From: Geosiphon pyriformis
Lineage: Eukaryota; Glomeromycota; Glomeromycetes; Archaeosporales; Geosiphonaceae
NCBI GenBank assembly: GCA_016748015.1
Contig: JAAOMT010000602.1
Location: 1,440,054-1,504,053 of the forward strand
Length of the DNA stretch: 64,000 nucleotides
Direction: 5' to 3'
Position numbers and translations under genes: made by a program. Shown here piece after piece: positions 22,639-34,405 of this stretch. The notes below the pieces were generated by a model that was given only the letters and a program-made list of their open reading frames with translations, had not been told where the DNA came from and made no database searches. How positions within the stretch are numbered: position 1 is the stretch's first letter; the number at the start of each line of letters is the position of its first letter.

Positions 22639-24762
22639 ATGACTACGATTAAAGCAAAGAGTAAAAAAGCTGCACCTAATATATTTTCTAAGATATCTAA
22701 TAAAATTTCAACCAGAGGAGCTCTCTTTGTTGTAGAAGCAACTAGGCAAACCATTTTAGAAGCCTTTCCTTTACCTAATAATTATAAAAAGCTGTTTTTG
22801 GTAACTACTGAAGCAACTTCCTTAACTTTGGCTAGTTTTTTACCAATCAAAATTCCCTTAAAGAAACACACTTGGGTTAGTCCTAGTGTTGTCTCTATTC
22901 CAACTAAGAGCCCAAAAGTTTTTAATAATAGATTTGTAAACAAGCTGGTTTTCCTTTTTTTTGCTTTAATATTTAGTGCTGCTAGCACTATCTCTTCAAA
23001 AAAAATGATCAAAAAAACTAAAAATTCAGAAAAATAGAAGCAGTCATTTGTCTCTGCTATTGTTACATTGAACTTTTTTGTGGTTTCCAATGAGATCTTA
23101 GATAAAATCTTCATAGTATTATCCAGCATGTCATCCAAAATGAATCAAAATCAACCACTGGCTGTGTTGCTTAATGTAATATCTTCTGGCAGATTTTTGC
23201 TAGTTTTAGAAGCAAAACAATTATCTCTTGTGGTGTCATCTGTTTTTGAGAACTGGGCTGACCAAATCGAAACTGAATCATCTTCTCTTCTGGTTTCTGG
23301 TGCTGCCATTGGTGGTGCTTGAAAAATTATTACTAGTTGTCAAAGATTTGCTGGGTGAGTGGCCTTCATTCTAATGCCTAATGCTACTTTTAAGATCAAA
23401 TTGGCTCATATTAAGGCTGTTTTTCAGTTAGTACATGGTTTCTTGGATGCAAAATCAGTATCAAAAGACATTTTGAAGCTGTTTTGTGTGGAGTTTGCTT
23501 CTCAAGTGTCTTTGGAAGCTGCATTTTTGATTGAGCTTACAAGTTTTGTACATTTGATTACCCTTAAAATTGCCAAGTCTTTGGTGGTTTCTGAGTTTGG
23601 CTCTCTTTCTGCTGCTGTTGTGCTGCATAATATGTCTTTGGGTGTGTTTGCTGCTAATATTAAGACAGCTTTTAGTGTTTTTGGTGTGGTTACTTGTGTT
23701 GTACTGAAGCCTGTCAGCATTTGGCAGTATGTTGTGATCCATTTTGAGAATTTGGTTGCTGTCATATCTGCTCTTAATCACTGGTCAGTTTTGGTAAACA
23801 AAAATAGTGTTCAGATTTTTCTCTTTGTAAATCAACAAAAAACAATTGTGTTTTATAATAAGTTTAAAGCCAAGTTGGTTAACTTTTCTCCTGACTGCAC
23901 TGTTTTTGAAATTAGTGATATGGTTTTTCAAATTGGTGGTCAAACTTGTTTTATTTCTTAGTCTTCTGATTCTGGTCATTTTTTTTACTTTGTTCTGGTT
24001 ATATTTGGCTCTCAAGCTGATTTGGATCTTGCTGTTGTCAAAACTAGTACACTAAGAAAGTGCCATATCTGGTGAAAAACTCTTGGTTGTCAATATTATT
24101 TTTAGTGTTAAGAAATAGACCACTTGGCTGTAGACTATAAGGTTGCTTCACTTCCTTTTTCTAGAACTCTCAAGATGTTTAAACCATATTTTATTAGTTT
24201 TTTGTTTTATGTAAAGGCATCTGCTTCTTCTATTCTTTCTGAATTTTCTTCTTTGGTAACTTTTGCTTCTCCTGTGGCTGTTGTCAATTCTTTGATATCT
24301 TTTTGGCTTGTTGATTTGGAATTTGAATTGGCCAAGCTTTCTGTTTTGGTTAATTCTATTGTTAAGCCTATTGGTTTTATGATTAAAGTTTTTGAACAAT
24401 TTGTTAATAGTAATCTGGTTTCTAGTGCTGCTCTTGGTCTTAGGGTCAAAGAAGTTTTGGTTCACATGAGTTTTTTTAGCAAAGCTGTTGGTAAATTGGA
24501 GCAAAAAGTGGTTGCTCTAAAATTTGAGTGTAGTTTTGAGGATGTTAATATATCAGGTCTTTATGTAAGTTTGTTATCTTTTAATAATGATATGTTTTCT
24601 AATTTGATGTCTCTTTGGGAACATAAATCTGCTGCTGTAAAGGCTGATGCTTTTAAGACAGCTAAGTGGTTAGTTGGATTGGTTAATAATAGTGCTATAT
24701 TATTTGAGATTATTCAAAAAATGTCTTTTTTGGGTAAGTTTTCTTCTGGTGCATCAATATAG
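22639..24762 (+). pseudogene. LINE-type ORF1 protein (RRM and knuckle), copy 1
   Basis: All pieces (22639-23037, 23068-23322, 23359-23961, 24124-24762) lie in one frame with no indel over 2.1 kb, separated only by stops. Copy 2 shows Trp at several of them: the TAG at 23035 is Trp in 'KNWGQL', the TAG at 23959 is Trp in 'FIPWSPDSGH', and the TGA near 24073 is Trp in 'YIWWET'. Domains: a Lys/Ser-rich N-terminus, an RRM-like stretch ('FSVFGVVTCVVLKPVSIWQYVVIHFENL', about 23668-23751), a degraded CCHC knuckle ('EIDHLAVDY') and a helical C-terminal region. I recall a similar protein from Rhizophagus genomes. It is likely a nucleic-acid-binding LINE protein. Confidence 0.8.
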
Positions 24763-24891
24763 TATAGTCTGAACTGGCTTGAATAACTGGTTATATGTAG
24801 TAAGCATGTAAATTATATTTAGCCCTAGATCACTTAATTTGGTTCTAATTTCTAAATAGTAGTTGAGCCATATTTGTTAAATTCATAATAA

Positions 24892-24915
24892 AATAATAAT
24901 AATAATAATAATAAT
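24892..24915 (+). repeat. (AAT)8 tail of ORF1-only copy 1
   Basis: Eight uninterrupted AAT units directly follow the 3' UTR, as expected for the tail of a target-primed LINE insertion. Confidence 0.8.
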
Positions 24916-25038
24916 TTAAAGTCAAAAAAAGTGTTTTATTAATAATTAAAGACTGTTTTGTGTTTTTATTATTTACAAAAAACATTTTAAAAAATGTTTG
25001 ATAATTTTTATTTTCAAAAAAACTTTTTAAGCATTAAA

Positions 25039-25074
<36 letters not shown>

Positions 25075-25079
25075 CTTTT
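24916..25079. repeat. Spacer with (AAT)11 tract
   Basis: A 160-bp AT-rich spacer between the two ORF1-only elements. It holds 11 AAT units at 25042-25074 just upstream of copy 2, which may be the tail of a lost element or a preferred insertion site. Confidence 0.6.
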
Positions 25080-27395
25080 TTGTTTTTTTTAATTATAATT
25101 AAAATTCAAAAAAAACTCTTTGTCTCCTTAATTTTATGACCACAACCAGAGCAAAGAGTAAAAAAGCTGCATTTGATATCTGTCCTGAGATATCTAATAA
25201 AATTTCAACCAGAGGAGCTTTCTCTGTTGTAGAAGCAACTAAGCAGAACGTTTTAGAAGCCTTCTTTTTACCCAGTAATCGTGAAAAACTGCCTTTGGTA
25301 ACCACTGAATCAACTTTCTCATCATTAGCTGGTTTCTTACCAGTCAAAGTTCCCTCAAAGAAATACACTTGGGTTAGTTCCAGTGTTGCTTCTACTCCAA
25401 CTAAAAGCCCAAAAGTATTCAACAATAGATCTGTTAACAAGCTGGTGTTCCCTTTCATAGCTTCAACATTTGGTGTTTCTAGCACCTCCTCTTCAAAGAA
25501 AATAGTCAAAAAGACCAAAAGTTCAAAAAACTGGGGGCAGTTACCTGCCTCTGCTATTGTTATACCAAACTTTTTTGTGGTTCTAGATGAGATTTTAGAT
25601 GAAATTTCTATAACATCATCTGGCACGTCATCCAAGATGAGCCAAGATCAACCACTGGCTGTATTGCCAAATGTGGTGTCTTCTGGCAGATTTTTGCCAG
25701 TTTTAGAAGCAAAACAATCTTCTTCTGTTGGGTTACCTGTTCTTGGGAACTGGACTGATCATATAGAAACTAAATTATCTTCTCCTCTAGTTTCTGGTGC
25801 TACTTTTGGTGGTGCTTGAAAAACTATTACTAGTTGTCAAAAGTTTGCTAAATGAGTGGCCTCTACTCTGGTGCCTGGTGCTATTTTTAAAATCAAATTG
25901 GCTTATGTTAAGGCTGTTTTTCAGCCAGTACATGGCTTTCTGAATGCAAAGTCAGTATCAAAGGACAATGTGAAGCTGTTTTGTGTGGAGTTTGCTTCTC
26001 AAGTGTCTTTAAAAGCTGCATTTTTGGTTAAGTTTGCTAGCTCTGTACATTTGGCCACTCTTAAAATTGCCAAGTCTTTGGTGGTTCCTGAGTCTGGTTT
26101 TTTTCTGCTGCTGTTGTGCTGTGTAATGTGTCCTTGGGTGTGTCTGCTATTGACATTAAGACAGCTTTCGGTGCATTTGGTAGTGTCATTTATGTTGTAC
26201 TGAAGCCTGTTGGCATTTGGCAATATGTGGTGATTTATTTTAAGAAGTTGGATTCTGCCATGTCTGCTTTGAATTATTGGTCAGTATTAATGAGCAAGAA
26301 TAGTATTAGGATCCTTCCCTTGGTGAATCAAAATAAGACTATTTTGTTTTGTGATAGGTTTAAGGCCAAGTTGGTTAACCTTCCTCTTGGCTGTACTGCC
26401 TTTGAAATCAGTGATATAATTTCTTAGGTTGGTGGCCAGACATGTTTTATTCCTTGGTCTCCTGATTCTGGTCATTATTTTCACTTTGCTCTAGTTACAT
26501 TTGGCTCCCAAGCTAATTTGAATCTTGCTGTTACCAAAACTGGTACACTTAGAAAGTGCTATATCTGGTGGGAGACTTCTAATTGTTGGCATTGTTTTTG
26601 GTTTCAAGAAATAGATTACTTGACTGTAGACTGTGAAGTTGCTTTATCTCTCTTTCCTAAAGCTCCCAAGGTATTCAAACCACATTTTGTTGGTTTTTTG
26701 TCTTATGCTAAGGTATCTGCCCTCCCTGTTATGTCTGAATTTCCTCCTTTGGTAACTTCCACCCTTTTTGTGGCTACTGTTAATCCTGCTGTTGGGTCCA
26801 GATTGAACTCTTTGGAAAAGCAAATTTCGGATTTGGCTGCTTTGGTAAAGATTATTGTTGAGCCTATTGGCTTTTTAGTTGCCTTGGTATCTTGTCTCTT
26901 TGATGATAATGCTGTTAAAGCTGTTTAGTTTGAGAAAGATCTCCTTTTTATAAAATATGCTTCTAAAAATTTTGCCAATCTTTTTGTTGGTGTGTCTAAA
27001 AACATTGCTTGTCTTAGATCTGAAGTTGATTTTGGTGGCATAGATTATAATAATATGCAGGCCACCAAACCCTTTCTCTTAAGTGAAGACACTGTTAAGC
27101 ATATTATAGCTTTGTGGCAGATGTCAGGTGCTGAGGTTAGAAGTAGTGTTGAATCTACTAGATTGTTTCTTAGTGAGTTTATTTTAGATTCTAGGAATCT
27201 AAATGGTATTATTGAAAAAATTTGTGGGTTGAAGTTATTTCCACTTTCTATTGTTTCAGTGTAGTGTGTCCTTAATGGGTCCGAGTAACTAGTTATGTGT
27301 AGAGAGTACATGATTAACATTTAGTTTAGATTATTTCTTTGATGTATAGTACTAGATTGTTTTTGGGCTGCACTCATTAAGCAAATAAAAAAAAA
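25080..27395 (+). mobile_element. ORF1-only LINE-like element, copy 2
   Basis: Same layout as copy 1: leader (CTTTGTCTCCTTAATTTTATG), one ORF, then a 3' UTR with 'AACTAGTTATGTGTAGAGAG' and 'GGGCTGCACTCATTAAG' that is clearly related to the 3' UTR of the LINE at 22.4 kb, and a poly(A)-like tail. It is less decayed than copy 1. The left edge is approximate. Confidence 0.78.
25136..27264 (+). pseudogene. LINE-type ORF1 protein (RRM and knuckle), copy 2
   Basis: The frame starts MTTTRAKSKKAAFDI and runs about 700 codons. It has TGA stops after 'FGGA' (25817) and near 25853, a TAG near 26425 and a TAG near 26926. A one-base deletion in a T run (26098-26104) is seen by comparison with copy 1. The RRM-like block reads 'FGAFGSVIYVVLKPVGIWQYVVIYF' (about 26167-26241). 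The knuckle region ('CWHCFWFQEIDYLTVDC', about 26590-26640) has lost one Cys and the His. A long helical C-terminus has heptad-like Leu spacing ('LNSLEKQISDLAALVKIIV'), suggesting coiled-coil multimerisation. Confidence 0.8.
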
Positions 27396-28206
27396 ATTAT
27401 AATTTTAAATAAAAAATCTTTTTTTAATAAATTTAATTTAATTTAAATATTAAAACTATTATTTTGTTAAAAAATATAAATTAAGCCTTTTTATAATTAT
27501 AAAAAAGTATTATTTAAACAAAATTAATTTTTATTTAACAATTTTTATTTTTATTATTTTTTAAACATTATTTTTTTTCTTAATTTTTATATTATTGATC
27601 TTTATAAATAAATATTTACTAAAAATACAACTTTTTTACAAGATATTAATTTTAAAAATAATATTGTTGAGTATTTTTTTGAATTTAAAAATTACAATAA
27701 CAAATTTTTAATAATAATTATTAAAAAATTTAAAACAAGTTTAATTATTAGCTTAAAAAATTAAATTATCAAATTTAAAAACTGTATTATTAAAAAAAAT
27801 TTAATACCTTGATTTTTAACACATTATAAAAAACAATAATTTGTTTTTAATTAATAAAAAAATTCAAATGTTATTTTTTATTATTAAATTTAATCAATAA
27901 GCAAAAAAATATTTAACAATATTAAAAAACTTGAAATACATATTAACATATTATTACAAACTAATAAACTTTATTTTAATATTATAAATTTTATAAAAAA
28001 TACCAAAAACATTCTTAATTATATTAAAAAAATGTTAAAAAATTATTGTAAAAATTTATAACAGCAAAAACAGAAGCAAATTTAAATAATATAAAAGATT
28101 TTGCAATTTTAAAAGTAGTAAAAAATAATAAATTAACAAATTTAATTTTAATTTTAATAATGGTATTTAAAAAAACTTAAAATACAAATTTTACCCAAAA
28201 AATTTA
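27396..28206. other. AT-rich spacer before the assembly gap
   Basis: AT-rich DNA, probably old transposon remains. I see no gene or repeat I can support. The end of the kinase gene must lie in the following gap or here, but I cannot recognise its last exon. Confidence 0.5.
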
Positions 28207-28552
28207 NNNNNNNNNNNNNNNNNNNNNNNNNNNNNNNNNNNNNNNNNNNNNNNNNNNNNNNNNNNNNNNNNNNNNNNNNNNNNNNNNNNNNNNNNNNNNN
28301 NNNNNNNNNNNNNNNNNNNNNNNNNNNNNNNNNNNNNNNNNNNNNNNNNNNNNNNNNNNNNNNNNNNNNNNNNNNNNNNNNNNNNNNNNNNNNNNNNNNN
28401 NNNNNNNNNNNNNNNNNNNNNNNNNNNNNNNNNNNNNNNNNNNNNNNNNNNNNNNNNNNNNNNNNNNNNNNNNNNNNNNNNNNNNNNNNNNNNNNNNNNN
28501 NNNNNNNNNNNNNNNNNNNNNNNNNNNNNNNNNNNNNNNNNNNNNNNNNNNN
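28207..28552. other. Assembly gap (346 N)
   Basis: A run of unknown bases inside the 3' part of the kinase gene. The C-terminus of the kinase is missing because of it. Confidence 0.99.
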
Positions 28553-29783
28553 TCTATGGCAGTAGGACGATTCTTAGGATTAGGATCCCAACACTTTATA
28601 ATTATTTCGGCAATTGGAGGTGGAATAAGTGGGGAGGTAATATTAGGTCTTTGACCATTTAAAATAGCCATTATAAGGATTTCGTCATGAGGACAATCAT
28701 GAAAAGGAGGTTTTCCTGTTGATAATTCCCATAATAACATTCCATAACTATAAATATCACCAGCTGTTGTAAACTTTTCTCCTCTTAAAACTTCTGGTGG
28801 AATATATGGAATCACTCCAAATATCTTTTTTTCCTCTGTTGTTATTGTTGTTGTTGTTGCTTCATAGTTTGTAGGTTGACATAATCCGAGGTCTCCAATA
28901 GTTACCCTAAAAGTGTATAATTGTAGGATGTTGCCCGAATGTAGGTCACGATGAACCAAACCAGTAGAATGAATATGTTCAAGTCCAGAAGCTATACTGT
29001 ACGCGGTGTCTAATTTATCATACCAACTCGTAGAATGAAAATTTGTTGATAAATATTTTCGCATATCTCCATGTACGGCAAACTCCATCACAATTCCATA
29101 CTCGAGTGTTTCAGCGTTTCGCGTAATCCCCAATATTTTAGAGACATAAGAACTTCCATATCCCTTATAACTAAACATAGCTCTTTGAATATATAACTAT
29201 CAAAACACAGTGTAAAAAAAGATTAAGTAAATAGATAATATATATAGTAAATAAATAATAGGTAAATATGAATTAATTAAAAATGAATTAAATATAGAGA
29301 TATAAATAATAATTCTTTGTTTACCTCTTTAAACACTTCTGAACTGTTCTTTTTTATAATTTTTATTGCTACTTGCATCCCTTTTGTAAATCCATCTCTT
29401 TTATATTCCATTGAACCATGATGTTTTATACTATATAGATCAATTAATCCATCAATTAGAGTTGCTTTATAAATTATCCCAAACCCTCCTCTAGCAATTT
29501 CGTTGATATTCAACAAACCCTCCCATGGAATCCATTCATAATAATTCAATTCATCAGTATGACTAAAAGATTGATTATTATTAATATAGATTGGATTCTT
29601 AATTATTTTATCAACTTCTTCATTGCCACTTGAAAAGTCTTTATAATGTTTTTCAAAAAACATGAACCAGCATTCTCTACAATAATTATTACTATAATCT
29701 TTAATACTCTTTTGACACCATTGACACTCATTGCAATCATGAGCGTATGGACGAGTTGTTCTTTTAATTTCTTTGTTTTCCAT
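28553..29783 (-). CDS. Protein kinase, TKL-like, with N-terminal Cys motif (partial)
   Basis: Two exons: 29783-29325 and 29196 to the gap, separated by a 128-bp intron (29324-29197) with GT (GTAAAC) and AG ends, both at codon boundaries. I start at the ATG at 29783 (MENKEI); an in-frame ATG at 29948 would add 55 less typical residues. Residues 17-38 hold CX2CX2CX11CX2C, a likely zinc-binding motif. Kinase landmarks: glycine loop RGGFG (98-102), VAIK Lys141, HRDLHSGN (235-242), DLG for DFG (255-257), PPE (286-288) and 'DIYSYGMLLWEL'. The sequence reaches the RPT motif of helix I and then the gap. It phosphorylates Ser/Thr (possibly Tyr) and belongs to the expanded signalling kinases of mycorrhizal fungi. 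All key catalytic residues seen are intact, so it is probably functional. No stop codons interrupt it, unlike its neighbours. Confidence 0.9.
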
Positions 29784-31389
29784 GATATAAATAACGGACA
29801 AAGGATAAAATGTGAATAATTTATTATTCAAAGAGGGTTTCTTTAAAGGTTTATTTGATAGTACGTTTATAGTTATTTGTCCTAAAGGCGAGTTCTTATT
29901 TATATTGTTTCGCATAGTGTAACAAATCAATTTATTAACCTTATTCATCAGACTGTGATTCGCTACAAATCATACTAAATAGGTTTAACTATGAACAAAT
30001 CTAAGTAGCTATAATGCACAGAGACGCCAAACAAGTTTCTCATTGTCACATTGTCTTGTTAATTAAATGAATAGTTCAATTTCTTTATATAACAACAACA
30101 ATACTAATAAAAAAGATTTACGCTTCGTGTGATGCACATTCCGCGAGGGCCAAAACTTAAATTTTATTTTTGATATCATCAAATTTTATATTTATTCCCG
30201 TCGCCACAATTTTTATTTATCCCTCTGTTCACTAAAAGCTTCAAGAAGAAGCGCTTGCAATAAGTGCATGCCTATCGCCATTATAATTAGGACTGTAATA
30301 TATATATTAGTTATAATTAAGGCAATTATGAAATATAAACATATTTTAATTTAGTATCCTTTTATTTCATTTACTAATAAATGGTAGGTTTATTAATTTT
30401 TATCATAAATTTAAATATGATTATAGATTAATTAAAAAGTTGTTTATTTATGTCGTTAAAATATTGATGGATTAACACTATTTTTAAACCAATCAAAAAT
30501 TGAAGTTTTTAATTTCATCATCATCACAGTGTTATTTTTAACAAACCATTAACTGATTGATTATATTAAATATATATAATAACTTTTAAATTAGTCATCA
30601 ATTTATTTATTTTATTGTTGAATTAAAATTATTTATAAATTATTTTAAAAAATTATATTTCTAAACAAAAAAGTTTACTAAGATTGTAATAAACTATATA
30701 AACAATTAAAATAATTTTAAATTTAAAGTAAAAATTTAAAATTATTTTAAATGTTTAATTTCAATAATATTATATTCAAATTCAAAATTGGTATTTAAAC
30801 AATTGTAAAGTTATTAGTTTTTAAAAAAAATGTTTTTATTAATTATTATTTTTTTTTGGTTTTAACAAAATATAGTTTATATTTTTTAATTTAAAAATTA
30901 AACTATAAACTTAATTTATAGTATTTTTTACATATAATTAACTATTTATATCTAAGTTAATAAATAAATGTTTATTTTTTAAACTAAAAATATTTAATAT
31001 TTTAATTTACCAAAAAATTAAATTTTTTATATATTTTATTAATAAAACTACTAAAAAACAAATTTAAATTTTATTAAAAAAATAATAGTTTTAATATAAA
31101 ACACAAATTCAACAGAATAACCAACAAAAACTTAAAAAACAACAAAAAACTTAAAAAATTAACTTAAAAAAAATTTAATATTATTTTTTATTATTTAAAT
31201 TAATTAATAAACTAAAAACAATATTTAAAATAAATAATACTATATTATTATTGTTTAATAAATTTTAACTTAATATTAAAAACTTTATAAAAACAAATTT
31301 TTTATTTATTTATAAATACAGTTTAATTACTATTTAATATAAAATAATTATATAAAATCTTAAATTAAATATATATTGGTATTTTTTAA
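29784..31389. other. Upstream region of the kinase gene, then AT-rich DNA
   Basis: 29784-30350 is less AT-biased, keeps several CG dinucleotides (for example near 30122-30160 and 30240-30290) and shows no transposon similarity, so it probably holds the promoter and 5' UTR of the kinase; I cannot place a transcription start. From about 30360 onward it is plain AT-rich DNA with no recognisable feature. Confidence 0.5.
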
Positions 31390-34300
31390 ATATAATTAAT
31401 TACTGGCTTGTAACAGATTTAATGTTTTACATGATGACAATTTTTCAGTATTGAAGGATATTTTTATACTTTTCTCTATTTTTGCTGTTAGTTTAATTGT
31501 TAAAAATACTTTGGAGAAAAACAGAAAGTTATGATTAGTTCTTCAGGATATGCACAAGACCTATGATTCTATTAAATGGCCTTATTTGCTCAATAGTTTA
31601 GTCGGAATTAAGATGTGTTCCCATTTTATAAGCTTTTTTGGTAGTATATACAATGATAGATTTAATCAGATTATAACAGATTTTGATCTGTCTGATAGTT
31701 ATATTGTGTATAATAGTCTGGATCAAGGGGAGGTATTTTTACCACTGCTGTGACAAATTTTCTATAACTTATTGCTCTGTAAAGTCAAAAAACATGAACA
31801 ATTATATAACTACAAAATGTGTTCAAAATTCTATACTAAGTCTGATAAGTCTAATTCGAGCAATAACAGAACTTTATTTTTTGTTGCAGGTGCCTTTGTT
31901 GATAACACAATCTGAGTTAGAAACTGCTTAACTATGAGGCAAAATATCTTGAACATAGCCAATAAGTTTTTTTCTATTAATAACATTTCAATAAATACTA
32001 AGAAAACTATTGTTATCCCCATCAATCAAGATGTTTGGAAAGCTAAACTGTTCATTAGTGAATCAAAGATTTCAGTAGCTGAGAAGAGCAAGTTTCATTA
32101 TTATTTGGGAATTTTTTTGTCAACTGAAGATTTGTCCAAGCTGAGTTTAGCCAAAGTTTATATTGATATTAAATTTTTTTTCGAATGTGGTTTTAAGGAA
32201 GGCCATTACTAAGAAGCAATTTTTGTATTTGGTTTCTGCTGTCTTGTAGCCTATTATTTGTTACAGACTTTAATTTAGCTTTGCCTCTAAGAATGTTTGT
32301 GAAAAATGGGACAAATCATTGAAAAAGAGGCTTAAGTTTAAGGCTAATTTGTCTAAAGACTTTTCTAGTATGGCATTGTATTATCCTAAATTATATGGTC
32401 TAAAGTCTTTTGAGCAGATACTTATTGAGAGTTTGATGACCAATCTGGTCAATTTTAGTAATGCTGGTAGAACTTTTGGCAGATTTTTCAACCACAAAGC
32501 AATAGACTTACAGACAGCCAGTTAGATGTTCTGGCACTCTTTATGCTTTCTAGTTACATTTTCTATTAATTTTTTGAATTGTTTTTTAGCTAGTACTACA
32601 TGTGTTTTTGCTTTGTATAACACTTCTTTGAGTGGCACTCTTTTTAATGTTTTTTGGACTGGAACTGGTATGTCAATTTTGAACATGTTGGGCATAAGTA
32701 GTTACTTAAACATGAAAAATTTTCTCAAAAAATATGGTCTCATTTTTGCCAACCAACTTTTGAATTGTTATGGTGTATGCTTTACTTGGAACACTTTTTA
32801 CAGATAAAAAAGACTCGACCTCAAAGGTCTAATTCTTATCTGGTTTATCTTTATTACTAATTTTGTCAAGAATAGTAGTTTGGACAATTATGTGACTATG
32901 ATGTTTTATTCTGCCTCCACCAAATTTTTTTGTGATATTGGTTTTATTTCTGAGTATTTGCTTGCCTCTAAACATGGCTCCATTGATGTTTACACTGATG
33001 GTTTTGTTAGAGATTTGGAGTCTATTGGTGTCTGTAATAGTGCTGCAGCTTATTTTTTAAAAGCTAATATGAACATTGGTGTGAAAGTTCTTGGCTTACT
33101 ATTCTTTATACTGGTAGAGCTACAAGCCATCACTTTAACATTGAAATGTGTACTTGTCTCTAGTACAGTTATCTTGTTCACAAACAGTCAGGCATTACTG
33201 GATATATGCAAGTACAATGTGGGTGTGTCTGGTCCTGATTTTTACTACAAGTTCTGAATTAAGAAAGAGCATATTCATCAAGCTATTTTAAAAATGAATC
33301 TGTTAATTATATGGAGAAAAATTAAAAAACATTTAGGCATTGTCAAAAATAAGCAAGTAGATTTTTTTTGCTAATGCAGCAGTTTTTTTTAAGTCTGTAC
33401 TATTCCTAAGTGTGTCATGTCACTTTTTTAGTGTTGAGAACAGGCCTATTTCTGAGAACACATGTCATTTTGTTAGAAGTTTGTTTAATGCCATCAATTT
33501 TGTCAGTTGAGAATCCAGATGTGGCACCAACATCATTGATGTTAGTGTTATTGGCAACATCAATACATCTAAGTTCTTCAGTGTTTGGCACCCTAATAAT
33601 AAGATTCATTTCAGTTATACCAGTTTATCTTTAGCTTCTCTACAGTCTTATTTTATGAAGTTTTTGTATTATTGCCTACCAGTTACTATAAGGAAGAGGT
33701 TGTATGATTCTAAGTATGTTAGTGTGATGTGTATTAAATGTAGAATGGTTAAGAACTCTAATTATCTGTTTTTATGTACACATAATGACAATGCCAGAAA
33801 AAATATATTACTGATCATTGGCACAGAGTAATATAAACTGGCTGGTGATTTTGCTGTGAAGAGTAAAGTTGCACAATTCTTGCATAAAGCTAAATTATTT
33901 GGTAATTTGTATATGTTATTGGCCAAGGGATTTGTGCTAAAAAACTGGGTAGCTAATGCTATTCTGTGCCTTGGTTCTGCTTCTGGTGGCAGTCTGATTG
34001 TCAAGTTGGTTTGCAGTCTTGCTGAGAGTTATAGGTTTAATATTTGGTTGTCTGCTGTCAAATTGAAAGCTTTCTATGAAAAACACAATTTTTTACTATG
34101 TAATGAATCTGCAATGCCATCAGTTATTGGTTTGTCAAACTTTTGGGCTGTTGGAGTCATTTACAGCTTCAGTATTAGGTTGAATATTTATATGTGTTTT
34201 GATTTGTGTCTTCATTTTATTGGTTTGGGCTTTAGTTTCTTGAGTAGTGTTTTTTTAATAGATCTTATATGTGTATAGTACTGTCTTGACTGGGGTGAAT

Positions 34301-34405
34301 GTCCAGTTATGTATAGAAAAGGCATAAGCCATATTTAATTTAAAATCTTGTTTGATTTTATGTATTTAGATAGTAGTTAGACTGCACTTGTTAAATTTTT
34401 AATAA
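31390..34405 (+). mobile_element. 5'-truncated, decayed LINE
   Basis: This copy begins inside the RT domain (at about the 'CNRFNVL' block that follows the fingers region) and runs to the 3' UTR ('TCCAGTTATGTATAGAAAAG', 'GACTGCACTTGTTAAA') and an A-rich tail. 5' truncation is typical for LINE insertions. It is more decayed than the 15.5-kb copy but keeps some catalytic Asp codons that copy has lost. Confidence 0.88.
31407..34278 (+). pseudogene. LINE ORF2 relic (RT, RNase H, zinc finger)
   Basis: RT motif A reads 'QDMHKTYDSI' (about 31543-31572) with both Asp kept, unlike the 15.5-kb copy. The FVDD box reads FVDN (near 31895). RNase H keeps the first Asp in 'VYTDGF' (about 32990-33005), then 'VELQAITLTLKCV' and 'LFTNSQALLD' (Asp changed to Asn). 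The zinc finger region survives as 'CIKCRMVKNSNYLFLC' (His to Tyr) near 33730-33780. The last stretch, 33856-34278, matches the C-terminal end of ORF2. Several stops and frame changes are present, so no product is expected. Confidence 0.82.

Larger units (their letters stand above)
22620..24915 (+). mobile_element. ORF1-only LINE-like element, copy 1
   Basis: About 2.3 kb: a short leader (CTTTGTCTTCTTAATTTTATG), one ORF, a 3' UTR related to that of the autonomous LINE ('ACTGGTTATATGTAG', 'TTAATTTGGTTCTA') and a tail of eight AAT units (24892-24915). No endonuclease or RT is present. The next element (25.08-27.39 kb) is a second copy with the same layout. The short regular structure argues that these are mobile units and not random fragments, though a LINE that lost ORF2 before spreading is equally possible. 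Confidence 0.75.
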
